Made by a program: the position numbers and the translations under genes
In this document: positions 25,041-32,268 of the stretch, piece by piece
Position numbering within the stretch: position 1 is the stretch's first letter
How the letters are laid out: each line of letters begins with the position of its first letter
The notes under the pieces: model-generated
Told to the model about the DNA's origin: nothing
The model's database searches: none
What the model saw: the letters and a program-made list of their open reading frames with translations, nothing else
NCBI RefSeq assembly: GCF_000517125.1
Contig: NZ_KI912155.1
Coordinates: 2,902,034 to 2,966,033 of the forward strand
Reading direction: 5' to 3'
Length of the DNA stretch: 64,000 nt
Source of the DNA: Arthrobacter sp. MA-N2
GTDB lineage: Bacteria; Actinomycetota; Actinomycetes; Actinomycetales; Micrococcaceae

Positions 25041-25352
25041 ATGGGCCAGGCCGAGGACCGGAGGAGGGGTGTATACGCGATTTCCGTTGCGGCCGAACTG
25101 GTGGGGACGGGGCAGCAGAACCTGCGCCTGTATGAACGCAGGGGCCTGCTGGAACCGGGCAGGACCCTGGGTGGGACCCGCCAGTACAGCGAGGACGATC
25201 TGGTGACTTTGCGGCGGATCGGCGAGCTTCTGGACTTGGGATTGAATCTCGCGGGCATCCGGATGGTCCTGCTCCTGGAGGCCGACAACCGGCGCCTCGA
25301 AGGGGAGCTCAAGGCCGCGAGCGCCTCGCGGTCCCCGGTCAGGAGAGGATGA
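25041..25352 (+). CDS. MerR-family, HspR-like regulator
   Basis: A 103-residue protein with the HspR layout: VYAISVAAELVGTGQQNLRLYERRGLLEPGRTLGGTRQYSEDD is helix-turn-helix plus wing, and LGLNLAGIRMVLLLEADNRRL is the hydrophobic/helical end. HspR normally binds HAIR repeats with DnaK and represses heat-shock genes. The chain is short and lacks the C-terminal tail of longer HspR. Its placement opposite Hsp20 and near a J-domain gene makes local control of the stress island the likely role. Confidence 0.82.
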   Translation: MGQAEDRRRGVYAISVAAELVGTGQQNLRLYERRGLLEPGRTLGGTRQYSEDDLVTLRRIGELLDLGLNLAGIRMVLLLEADNRRLEGELKAASASRSPVRRG

Positions 25353-25367
25353 CTGTTGCCCTGGCAA

Positions 25368-25423
25368 TGGTGCATCCGGCGGGGTTCGAACCCACGAGCC
25401 GAGGACTAAAAGTCCCCTGCTCT
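25368..25423 (-). pseudogene. 3' half of a tRNA-Lys (anticodon TTT), tRNA fragment
   Basis: On the minus strand the sequence carries an anticodon arm with 5-bp stem and loop CTTTTAG (anticodon TTT), a variable loop, a T arm with stem GTGGG/CCCGC and loop TTCGAAC, then CGGATGC, A and CCA. The 5' half with the matching acceptor strand GCATCCG and the D arm GCTC strand is not there; upstream sequence (25424-25460) cannot pair. This is a 3'-half copy as left by an integrase that uses the tRNA 3' end as attachment site, or a decayed tRNA. Confidence 0.6.
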
Positions 25424-25445
25424 GGTTGCCTCCGGCACCGCGCTC

Positions 25446-25479
25446 CAGATACGGCCCCGGCGTACTGGAGCCGTATCTG
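25446..25479. other. Inverted repeat beside the tRNA fragment
   Basis: CAGATACGGC and GCCGTATCTG form a 10-base perfect stem with a 14-base loop containing further self-complementary bases. It lies immediately behind the tRNA fragment. It could be a terminator or part of a former attachment/recombination site. No T run. Confidence 0.45.
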
Positions 25480-25610
25480 CTTCACGAAGAAGGCCCCGGA
25501 GTCCTGATTCCGAGCCCTTGGGGGTGATGTGCGAAAAGTGAAAAATCCGGCACTAGGGTTTGCGGGAGTAGAGGCAGCCTGTATCCGCCGGAGGTGTTGT
25601 CGGGTTGGGG

Positions 25611-26108
25611 TTACTTCTTCGATCCGTCGATAGTCTTGAGCACGGCTTTTGTCTCGGGGGAGTAGGCGTACGTGGATTCTCCGTCGACCGTCACCCACCA
25701 CTTGCCGCAGAGCGAGCTCGCCTTCTGCTCTGTCCCGGCGGGCCACCAGTCGGCTTTCAAAGTTGCCTCGCCGCTGTTGTAGTCCGAGGCCTTGAATTTG
25801 CCGTCAGCATCGTCAACGGGAGCGGGCTTTTGACCGGCCGGGATTGTTTTGCAGCTATTGGGGAGCGTGACGTTCTTCATCACGATAATTCGTTCAAAGC
25901 CGGTGCTGCGGAGCACCTCTTTAATGTCAGTGGCCTGTTCTGGAATCCAGCTGGGTAGTACCCCTGAGCCGTCCTTAGCGGTAGCAAAGGTCTTGGCTTC
26001 TTGCTTGTCGTTTTCGTTGCCGTTGACGCCAGGGTTGCAGGCGCTCAATAGAAGAGCGGCGCCGACGGACAAGGTGATACCTGTGATAGCTGCTGCAGTT
26101 CTTTTCAT
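25611..26108 (-). CDS. Secreted lipoprotein of unknown function
   Basis: A 165-residue protein with a type II signal: basic KRT, hydrophobic stretch and lipobox LLSAC at about 21-25, so the mature protein would be anchored to the outer face of the membrane by Cys25. The mature part begins Asn-Pro-Gly and is charged. Two Cys (NSCKTI and SSLCGKWW) could form a disulphide. GGKWWVTVDGESTYAYSPET is a compact C-terminal block with aromatic residues. No family recognised. It stands alone between the tRNA fragment and the IS element. Confidence 0.75.
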   Translation of the reverse strand: MKRTAAAITGITLSVGAALLLSACNPGVNGNENDKQEAKTFATAKDGSGVLPSWIPEQATDIKEVLRSTGFERIIVMKNVTLPNSCKTIPAGQKPAPVDDADGKFKASDYNSGEATLKADWWPAGTEQKASSLCGKWWVTVDGESTYAYSPETKAVLKTIDGSKK

Positions 26109-26489
26109 ATTTAGGTGTTAGTTCCGTAACGGCGGAGCGTGACGACGATGAGAGCGTGGCCTTCTTCACATCAGGCCCGGACGGCCCAAAGCATCACGGC
26201 GACGTCCGGGTGAATGTAACGGCCAGGACGAGGATCTGGCAGGCACGGCATCGACGCCCGGGAAGTCTCAATAACGGTCCGGGATACCATGCGCCCGACA
26301 CTTGACGGGACCCGGATTTTCCACTTTCCACGCAGACTTGCGGCCTACCGAGGCGGCATCCTTTCCCGCCGGACTGCGCCACGCCGCGTTTCTGGAAGTC
26401 CGCAACGATGCCCCCCGGCTGGCTCGCGGCGTCGTGCCGGTGGAAATAGCAAAGTCATTGGTGCACCTTGGTCGTCTGGAATTGCTCCT
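26109..26489. other. 381-base intergenic stretch, no confident gene
   Basis: The stretch between the lipoprotein start and the left end of the IS holds a reading frame on the plus strand from 26302 that runs into the IS end (FHADLRPTEAASFPAGLRHA). It uses a TTG start, lacks a ribosome site and matches nothing I know. It might be the beginning of a gene cut by the IS. I see no RNA gene or repeat in it. Confidence 0.4.
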
Positions 26490-27841
26490 GTTGCCTCACG
26501 TCAATACCTCCGGGAAGGTTGATTCGTTGCCTCATGTGAAAACCTCCGGCTGGTGTGGTTCCATCGTTCGTTCACAGCGGGTTTGATCGGTGCCGGTTGT
26601 TTGGCGGTGGCGATGGCTTCAAGCCGGCCGGTGAGGGCCAGTATCTGCCGTGAGAGCGCGGCCGGCCTGATCTTCTTGTATTGGGCGTTCATGCGGATCA
26701 CGGGCATCCGTGCCACGGCGGGGTCTGCTACGGCGCGCCTGTGCGGGGTCGTCGCCCGGTCGTGGGTTTTGCTGACCTTGGCTCCGTGGCGGACCTTGGC
26801 GATGAGCTTTTGCTGGGGCAGCAGGTAGTTGGTGAAAATCCGGTCCAGCTCCCAGATCTCGTTGAGGAGCTCCAGTTCCGCGGCGGTGTCATAGCGCAGG
26901 TAGCCGACAAGCTCACGGACCCTGGACCAGTTCTTCTGTTCGACGTGGGCGCCGTCGTTCTTGTTGCTCGGGCGGGACCGGGTGAAGGTGATGCGGTGCT
27001 CGAGGCAGAACTCGAAGAGTTCGTTGTTGATGAACTCACTGCCGTTGTCCGAATCGATGCCGATGACGGGAAAAGGGAAGACCGCCAGGACGTGCCGCAG
27101 GGCCGCGAAGACGTGCTTCTGTGCCTTGTTCGGCACGGACCGGTTCACCGTCCACCCGGTAGCGATATCGGTGACCGTGAGGGTGAAGCAGTACTGCCCG
27201 GACGCGGCGCCGCCCTCGTGGCCGACCAGATCGATCTCGACGAAACCCGGCACAGCGTTGTCCCACTGGGCCCAGGTGCGGATCGGGATCTGGGACTTCA
27301 GCAAAGATCCGGGCTTGGTATGGGACCGGCCATGCGGCAGGAGCTTCGCCCGCTGACCGGCCAGCCGCCGGTCAATGGTCGCCGCACTCATGCGGGCGAG
27401 CATCGCTGCCTGCCCGTCGGTAATGTCCAGGACCTTCTCTGCCCGCAGCATCGGCACGAGATCCGGCAGCATGGGGGCCAGCAGCTTGCCCGCAGGGCCC
27501 CGTAGCACCGCCCAGCACAGCACGAGACCGTCCTGCAGGTCGGCCCCATACACCGGGGCGCGTCCCGGCCTGACGGGCCGTGGCCGCGGCGGATCGAGCG
27601 CATGCCGCAAAACCGCCCGCGCATGGTCCCGGTGCCAGCCGGTCAGCTCGACAAGCTCATCCAGGATCCGCCCCTTCCTGGCCCGGTCACCGGCCCGGTA
27701 GGACTCGGCCAGGTGCTTCGTCACGGCTTTGCGTTCACCCATCGTCAATCCCATCCCTCAAGGATCTCCGCGGCCACCCTTCCCGGACCTTTTCCCATGA
27801 GGCAACGTATGCGGCTACGCGGAGGTTTTTTATGAGTCAAC
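26490..27841. mobile_element. Insertion sequence with doubled terminal motifs
   Basis: A 1352-base element holding one transposase gene. Each end carries two copies of a motif of the form GTTGCCTCA followed about five bases later by a C-rich AACCTCCG: left end at 26490 and 26526, right end (reverse strand) at 27841 as TGAGTCAAC and at 27806 as TGAGGCAAC, spaced 35-36 bases apart. Multiple copies at each tip are known from IS families whose transposase binds repeated sites. No clear target duplication is visible. The right end lies 42 bases before the start of a LigD-type polymerase gene. Confidence 0.7.
26501..27754 (-). CDS. DDE integrase-core transposase
   Basis: A 417-residue transposase. 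The N-terminal 150 residues hold HTH modules (RILDELVELTGWHRDHARAVLR and AATIDRRLAGQR). The rve-type catalytic core has Asp in FVEIDLVGHEGG, Asp in GIDSDNGSEFINN and Glu in KNDGAHVEQKNWSRVR, the DDE triad. The C-terminal 100 residues are basic. It differs from IS3, IS21 and IS30 proteins by length and N-terminal domain; I do not assign a family. The gene is intact, so the element may still be active. Its C-terminal codons overlap the left terminal repeats. Confidence 0.82.
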   Translation of the reverse strand: MGLTMGERKAVTKHLAESYRAGDRARKGRILDELVELTGWHRDHARAVLRHALDPPRPRPVRPGRAPVYGADLQDGLVLCWAVLRGPAGKLLAPMLPDLVPMLRAEKVLDITDGQAAMLARMSAATIDRRLAGQRAKLLPHGRSHTKPGSLLKSQIPIRTWAQWDNAVPGFVEIDLVGHEGGAASGQYCFTLTVTDIATGWTVNRSVPNKAQKHVFAALRHVLAVFPFPVIGIDSDNGSEFINNELFEFCLEHRITFTRSRPSNKNDGAHVEQKNWSRVRELVGYLRYDTAAELELLNEIWELDRIFTNYLLPQQKLIAKVRHGAKVSKTHDRATTPHRRAVADPAVARMPVIRMNAQYKKIRPAALSRQILALTGRLEAIATAKQPAPIKPAVNERWNHTSRRFSHEATNQPSRRY

Positions 27842-27883
27842 GCGTTGCTGACGGATCGGGCCATGCGGGGGTACCTTGTCCTC

Positions 27884-28915
27884 ATGGTCAGCGAAGCAAC
27901 CACCCTCACCGTTGACGGACCTAACGGCCCCCGTGAGGTGCGGATCTCGAGCCCGAGCCGGGTCCTCTGGCCGGACCAAGGCCTGACGAAGCTGGATCTG
28001 GCGCGCTACGTCGCCGAAGTCGGCGATGCGTTTATCTCCGCTAATGGTGACCGGCCGGTCTCGCTGCAGCGCTTTTCGGGGAACATCGACGGCGAACAGT
28101 TCTTTTCCAAGAATCCGCCGAAAGGGACGCCCGACTTCGTTCGCTCCGTGACGGTGATCTATCCGAGTGCACGTTCGCACCCTCAACTTGTTCTTGATGA
28201 GCCTGCGGCGGCTGTATGGGCTGTGCAGATGAACACCGTGGTTTTCCATCCATGGCCTTCGCGCGCGGAAAACCCGGACAATCCGGATCAGTTGCGCATT
28301 GATCTTGACCCTCAGGCCGGCACGGACTTCGACGACGCCATCCCCACCGCCCTGGAGCTGAGAAAGGTGCTGGACGAGGCCGGGCTGAGCGGCTTTATCA
28401 AGACGTCCGGCAACCGGGGGCTGCACGTCTACGCCCCGATCAAGCCGACGTATGAGTTCCTGGACGTGCGCCACGCCGTGATCGCGGCTGCCCGGGAGCT
28501 TGAGCGGCGTATGCCGGACAAAGTGACCACCAACTGGTGGAAGGAGGAGCGCGGTAAGCGCGTGTTCCTGGACTTCAACCAGGCCAACCGCGACCGCACG
28601 ATGGCCGGTGCCTACAGTCCGCGCGCCCTGCCGCTCGCCACCGTTTCCTGCCCGATCACGTGGGACGAACTGGAAAGCGTCCGTCCCCAGGACTTCACGA
28701 TCCTCACGGTTCCGGAGCGACTCAGGACCGTTGGTGATCCGTGGGCGGACATGAATGCGGAGCCTGGTGTCATCGACACGCTGCTGGAATGGTGGGAGCG
28801 CGACGTCGGCTCTGGGCTCGGGGAGCTGCCTTTCCCGCCGGACTTCCCGAAGATGCCGGGGGAACCGCCTCGGGTTCAGCCGAGCCGGGCACGCAAGGAC
28901 AACGGATCGTTGTAG
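27884..28915 (+). CDS. LigD-type DNA polymerase/primase domain protein (stand-alone)
   Basis: A 343-residue protein of the LigD polymerase (archaeo-eukaryotic primase-like) family, which adds nucleotides during non-homologous end joining. It has SPSRVLWPDQGLTKLDLARY near the start, QRFSGNIDGEQFFSKNPPKG, the catalytic LRIDLDPQAGTDFDD (metal-binding D-x-D) and KTSGNRGLHVYAPIKP, then FLDFNQANRDRTM. No ligase or phosphoesterase domain and no Ku gene is in the window. ATG at 27884 is used. The IS right end is 42 bases upstream, so its original promoter may be lost and expression may depend on the IS. Confidence 0.9.
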   Translation: MVSEATTLTVDGPNGPREVRISSPSRVLWPDQGLTKLDLARYVAEVGDAFISANGDRPVSLQRFSGNIDGEQFFSKNPPKGTPDFVRSVTVIYPSARSHPQLVLDEPAAAVWAVQMNTVVFHPWPSRAENPDNPDQLRIDLDPQAGTDFDDAIPTALELRKVLDEAGLSGFIKTSGNRGLHVYAPIKPTYEFLDVRHAVIAAARELERRMPDKVTTNWWKEERGKRVFLDFNQANRDRTMAGAYSPRALPLATVSCPITWDELESVRPQDFTILTVPERLRTVGDPWADMNAEPGVIDTLLEWWERDVGSGLGELPFPPDFPKMPGEPPRVQPSRARKDNGSL

Positions 28916-29096
28916 CGCGCAAACGATATATGAAGCTGTGGGCGGTTCCGACTTCTTCTTGGCGTTGGCCAAGCCTGGCCTCGACGTCAGCAGGATCCCC
29001 GAGCAAAATTCCGCGTCGGGCCCTTTCTTGCCAACCATGGCTCCTGAAATCCATGCATGAACCTATACGGGGAGTCACATTACTTGCATCTTGAAC

Positions 29097-29114
29097 TAAC
29101 CGCCCGTACGGTTA
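29097..29114. promoter_or_regulatory. Inverted repeat upstream of the RibA-monooxygenase fusion
   Basis: TAACCG-CCCGTA-CGGTTA is a perfect 6+6 inverted repeat 53 bases before the start codon. The flanks extend the symmetry imperfectly (ACTTG...CAAGT at about 29082-29131). The layout is like a TetR- or MarR-family operator; no such regulator gene is adjacent. No FMN riboswitch sequence is evident in the 250-base leader. Confidence 0.5.
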
Positions 29115-29166
29115 ACTTCAATCTTCAAGTAATTCCGCCTCTCACGTCGAATGTCGAGGACCTCAA

Positions 29167-31038
29167 ATGACCGCTGTTGTTGAGACCGCCCCGCCGGCCG
29201 AGGTTGTGCCCACGGCCACCGTGCGCAGCCAGGTCACAGTTCCACTGCGCTTTCCGGACGGATTCCGCACAACAGCCGAGGTGCTGACGTTCCGTGGCCT
29301 GGCCGACGGCAAGGAACACCTGCTGCTCGCCTTGGGTCAGTGGCAGCATGCTTATCCAGGCCGGGAGTCAGGAGACGGAGCGCCCCTGGTCCGGCTGCAC
29401 AGCGAATGCCTGACAGGGGACGTGTTCGGAAGCGAGCGCTGCGATTGCGGTCCGCAACTGCGTGAAGCAGTCGAGCAGATTGCCGCCGTCGGCGGTTTCC
29501 TGCTCTATCTCCGTCAGGAAGGCCGTGGCATTGGTCTTTATTCAAAGCTGGACGCCTACGCATTGCAGGACACCGGCCTCGATACGTACGAGGCCAATCT
29601 GGCCCTTGGCCATGGGGAGGATGAGCGCAACTATACGGCCGCCGCTCAGATGCTGGAGACCGTCGGCGCCAGGAGGATCCGCCTGCTCAGCAACAACCCG
29701 GACAAGGCCGCGCAGCTCACAGCACTCGGCATCGACGTCACCGAACAGGTCCCCACCGGGGTCCATCTGTCTGCGGACAACCATCGCTATCTGTCCTCGA
29801 AGCGTGACCGTACCGGACACACGCTGGAGCTTCCGCCACTCGTCGTCGGGCGCGGTCCGATCGCCGCAACCCCCGGAACCGTACCCGGCCACGAGGACAT
29901 GCTCGCGCGCGTGGATGCGCTGATTCCCCGTCTGCGGGAGCGGGCGGAGGAAACTGAGCGGCTTCGCCGCATTCCGGATTCCACCATGGCGGAGCTGGAG
30001 GAAATCGGGGTCTTCCGTATCCTGGCTCCGAAAGCCCTTGGCGGCTACGGCATGGGAGTGGAGACTTACGTTCACGTCATTCGGCGGCTTGCCCGCGGAT
30101 GCGCGTCCACCGCCTGGACCGCCGGGCACCTGATCGAGCATGTCTGGATGCTTGCGCGCTGGCCCCAACGGGTCCAGGAAGAAGTCTTCGCGAACGGGCA
30201 TACTCCCTTGGCGGCCGCCACCGGGGCTCCCGTGGGTATGGCGAGGAAGGTCCCGGGAGGGTTCTCGATCACAGGAAATTGGAGCTTTGCTTCCGGAGTG
30301 ATGCATTCCGATTGGGCGCTCCTGGCAGTGCAGTGCGACAACGTCCGCCTACAGTGCCTCGTCCCGATCGCTGAACTCGATTTGCTGGACGTTTGGCAAA
30401 CAGCCGGATTGCGGGGGACAGGCAGCAATGACCTCCGGGCCGAGAGCGTGTTTGTTCCAGAGCACAGGGCGATGGACTGGGCGCTCCTCAGCACAGCGGA
30501 CAACCCCGGCAGCCGGATCCACCAAGACCCGATGATCCACACTCCCATGGCCGCCCTGCTGAATCTGGTGGCACCCACCACCGCCTTGGGAGCCGCCGAG
30601 TACGCCGTCGACATATTCCGGGAACGGATCATGGGACGAAAGGTCAAAAACACGGTCGAGAACCGCCAAGCGGATTCTCCGCTCGCGCAAGCCCGCTTCT
30701 CGAAGGCCTATGGGATGGTCGCCACGGCACGCTTGCACTGGCAAGAAGCGGTCCGCGTTGTCGCCGGGTCATACGAACGCCGGCCCTCAACCCTGACAGA
30801 CGACGAGCGAGCCGGCTACCGGCTCTCCCTGGCCCTCAGCGGCGAGGCATCGGAAGAAGCGGTTCGTCTCATCACCTCAGGATCGGGCGGAAGCGTCCAC
30901 AGGCTTTCGCACCCCCTTCAGCGAATCCAACGCGACGTGAATGTCCTCCTCAACCACCCGACCCTCAGCATGGATCCGATTCTCGAGCAGGCGGGCCGCG
31001 GCTTGCTGGGCCTGGGTTTCACGGTTCCCTCCTTCTGA
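29167..31038 (+). CDS. Fusion of GTP cyclohydrolase II (RibA) and group D flavin-dependent monooxygenase
   Basis: A 623-residue single chain. Residues about 15-222 form a complete RibA: HSECLTGDVFGSERCDCG with zinc cysteines 81, 92 and 94, LRQEGRGIGL with GTP loop, AYALQDTGLDTYEANLALGHGEDERNYT with Tyr131, LLSNNPDKAAQL and NHRYLSSKRDRTGH. That enzyme opens GTP as the first step of riboflavin synthesis. Residues about 240-623 match the acyl-CoA dehydrogenase-fold monooxygenases (HsaA, HpaB, DszC, nitroso-synthase type): RAEETERLRRIPDSTMAELEEIGVFRILAPKALGGYG, GNWSFASGVMHSDW and NHPTLSMDPILEQAGRGLLG. These use reduced FMN or FAD supplied by a separate reductase. Linker is about 20 residues rich in Pro and Gly. 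The reading frame is continuous, so the fusion is real in the sequence. Role unknown; possibly secures flavin for the hydroxylase. Confidence 0.9.
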   Translation: MTAVVETAPPAEVVPTATVRSQVTVPLRFPDGFRTTAEVLTFRGLADGKEHLLLALGQWQHAYPGRESGDGAPLVRLHSECLTGDVFGSERCDCGPQLREAVEQIAAVGGFLLYLRQEGRGIGLYSKLDAYALQDTGLDTYEANLALGHGEDERNYTAAAQMLETVGARRIRLLSNNPDKAAQLTALGIDVTEQVPTGVHLSADNHRYLSSKRDRTGHTLELPPLVVGRGPIAATPGTVPGHEDMLARVDALIPRLRERAEETERLRRIPDSTMAELEEIGVFRILAPKALGGYGMGVETYVHVIRRLARGCASTAWTAGHLIEHVWMLARWPQRVQEEVFANGHTPLAAATGAPVGMARKVPGGFSITGNWSFASGVMHSDWALLAVQCDNVRLQCLVPIAELDLLDVWQTAGLRGTGSNDLRAESVFVPEHRAMDWALLSTADNPGSRIHQDPMIHTPMAALLNLVAPTTALGAAEYAVDIFRERIMGRKVKNTVENRQADSPLAQARFSKAYGMVATARLHWQEAVRVVAGSYERRPSTLTDDERAGYRLSLALSGEASEEAVRLITSGSGGSVHRLSHPLQRIQRDVNVLLNHPTLSMDPILEQAGRGLLGLGFTVPSF

Positions 31039-32091
31039 CCCCGTTCGCAGCGTGAGCGCGGCGATCGCGAGCATTTCGAGTCCGGTCCATGCGAGCGTCC
31101 CGCCCCAAAGTTCAGGGGAGAAGCTGAGTGCACCGTCGTGGAGCGCCACAGCGGCGAAGTACGGGGCCCAGAACACGACGGGGGAGAGGCAGACCGCGGT
31201 GAGGAGCCTTGCGGGACGGTCGGGGTCGGGTCGCGCCACCGCCCACACCACCCCAACGAAGACCGCACCGACGAGGGCCGCGGGCACGAGCCAGGCGTCC
31301 CGCAGCCCGACCATCATTTGCATGGCTACGGAGGGCAGCAGTGCCATGGCCGCGGGCACGGCGGCGTGCAGGCGCCAACGCAGCGACAGCAAGAGGACGG
31401 GCACAAAGAGCGCGGCCGTTGAGACGACGAACGACGCCAAAGAGACGATGATGCTCGACGACGTCGGAATCGTCACGGCGGGCTGCGCCCCCGCAGAGCC
31501 GCTATATGTCTGGATGAGTCCGTGGCGCGCGAAGACCGCGAACTCCTGCAGGATGAACGCCGCAACCATGCCCGAGAGCATCGCGCTCACGACGGCGGGC
31601 GTCATCCGCGGCCATGGCCGTTCGGGTGAGTGCCAGGCTGCGGAGAACGGCGCGCCGAGGATGAGGAAGCCGCCGGTGGCGAGCCCGAGATGGGACGGGC
31701 TGAAGAGTGCCTTGATGCCCTGCTCGATGCCGAACACGGAGTGCCAGGCGAGGTCGGCCGCACCGGAGATGAGGAACAGGACGACGCCGGCGGCAGCGGC
31801 CCCATAGCCGAAGGGGATCGCTTCGGTCCACCGCATGCCGGGGGCGTGCCGGCGCCAGGTCAGGGCGGCGATCCAGAGGGCGCAGGCCGCGAAGCCTGAG
31901 TAGAGGATCGCGTGCCATGGAGTGAAGAACGTCTCGAGGTCGCGGAGGTTGTTGTGCGCCCAGCCGTCAACATAAGTTCCGGCGAGGAGCCAGATGCCGG
32001 CCACGAGAGTGATGACATCTTCCAGGGCGGTCGTGGGGCGGCGGACTGATACCGGCGGGGTCGCAAAGGCATGAGCTGCTGTGGCGTCCAT
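30877..32091 (-). CDS. Integral membrane protein, unknown function
   Basis: A 404-residue protein with about ten hydrophobic segments, starting MDATAAHAFATPPVSVRRPT. The C-terminal 54 residues (after GSEGGNRETQAQQAAARLL) are encoded by the strand opposite to the 3' end of the fusion gene and are hydrophilic, so the original stop seems to have been lost at a junction near 31040. The membrane core (FTPWHAILYSGFAAC, GAAAAGVVLFLISGAADLAWHSVFG) looks sound. No family I can name; it may be a membrane sensor or transporter component found in actinobacteria. Overlap of 162 bases with the convergent gene is unusual. Confidence 0.65.
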   Translation of the reverse strand: MDATAAHAFATPPVSVRRPTTALEDVITLVAGIWLLAGTYVDGWAHNNLRDLETFFTPWHAILYSGFAACALWIAALTWRRHAPGMRWTEAIPFGYGAAAAGVVLFLISGAADLAWHSVFGIEQGIKALFSPSHLGLATGGFLILGAPFSAAWHSPERPWPRMTPAVVSAMLSGMVAAFILQEFAVFARHGLIQTYSGSAGAQPAVTIPTSSSIIVSLASFVVSTAALFVPVLLLSLRWRLHAAVPAAMALLPSVAMQMMVGLRDAWLVPAALVGAVFVGVVWAVARPDPDRPARLLTAVCLSPVVFWAPYFAAVALHDGALSFSPELWGGTLAWTGLEMLAIAALTLRTGSEGGNRETQAQQAAARLLENRIHAEGRVVEEDIHVALDSLKGVRKPVDASARS

Positions 32092-32130
32092 AGCTCAACA
32101 GTAGGTCTCGCCGGCGTCCGCGGCGAGGGA

Positions 32131-32268
32131 GCAGGGGAATTGGACCGGGAATTCCACCGCAACCCGGCGGCGCACCGCTGGCACTTGGAGAATTCCGCGG
32201 TTGGGCGCGGGACTGATTGCCGAAGCAAGCCCCCGGGCCGTCCTGGTCTATCTGCTGCCTCTTGGTGT
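32131..32268 (+). pseudogene. Decayed copy of the 3' part of the VC0807-type gene
   Basis: Positions 32131-32268 align to 10607-10735 (GGAATTCCACCACAACCCGG against GGAATTCCACCGCAACCCGG and on for about 130 bases, by eye more than 80 percent identical). One-base changes put it out of frame (REFHRNPAAHRWHLENSA then a shift). The fragment has no start. It ends exactly at the end of the GH15 gene, indicating a recombination joint. Confidence 0.75.

Noticed and set aside
26302..26489. Gene interrupted by the IS
   Set aside because: TTG start, no ribosome site, no family; joining the sequence across the IS gives an early stop. Not enough to call a disrupted gene.
28916..29166. Possible FMN riboswitch ahead of the RibA fusion
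   Set aside because: I looked for the conserved FMN aptamer blocks and did not see them; the leader instead shows an operator-like inverted repeat.
30877..31038. True C-terminal domain of the membrane protein
   Set aside because: The 54 residues antisense to the fusion gene are hydrophilic and unlike the transmembrane part, so I treat them as read-through, not as a domain.
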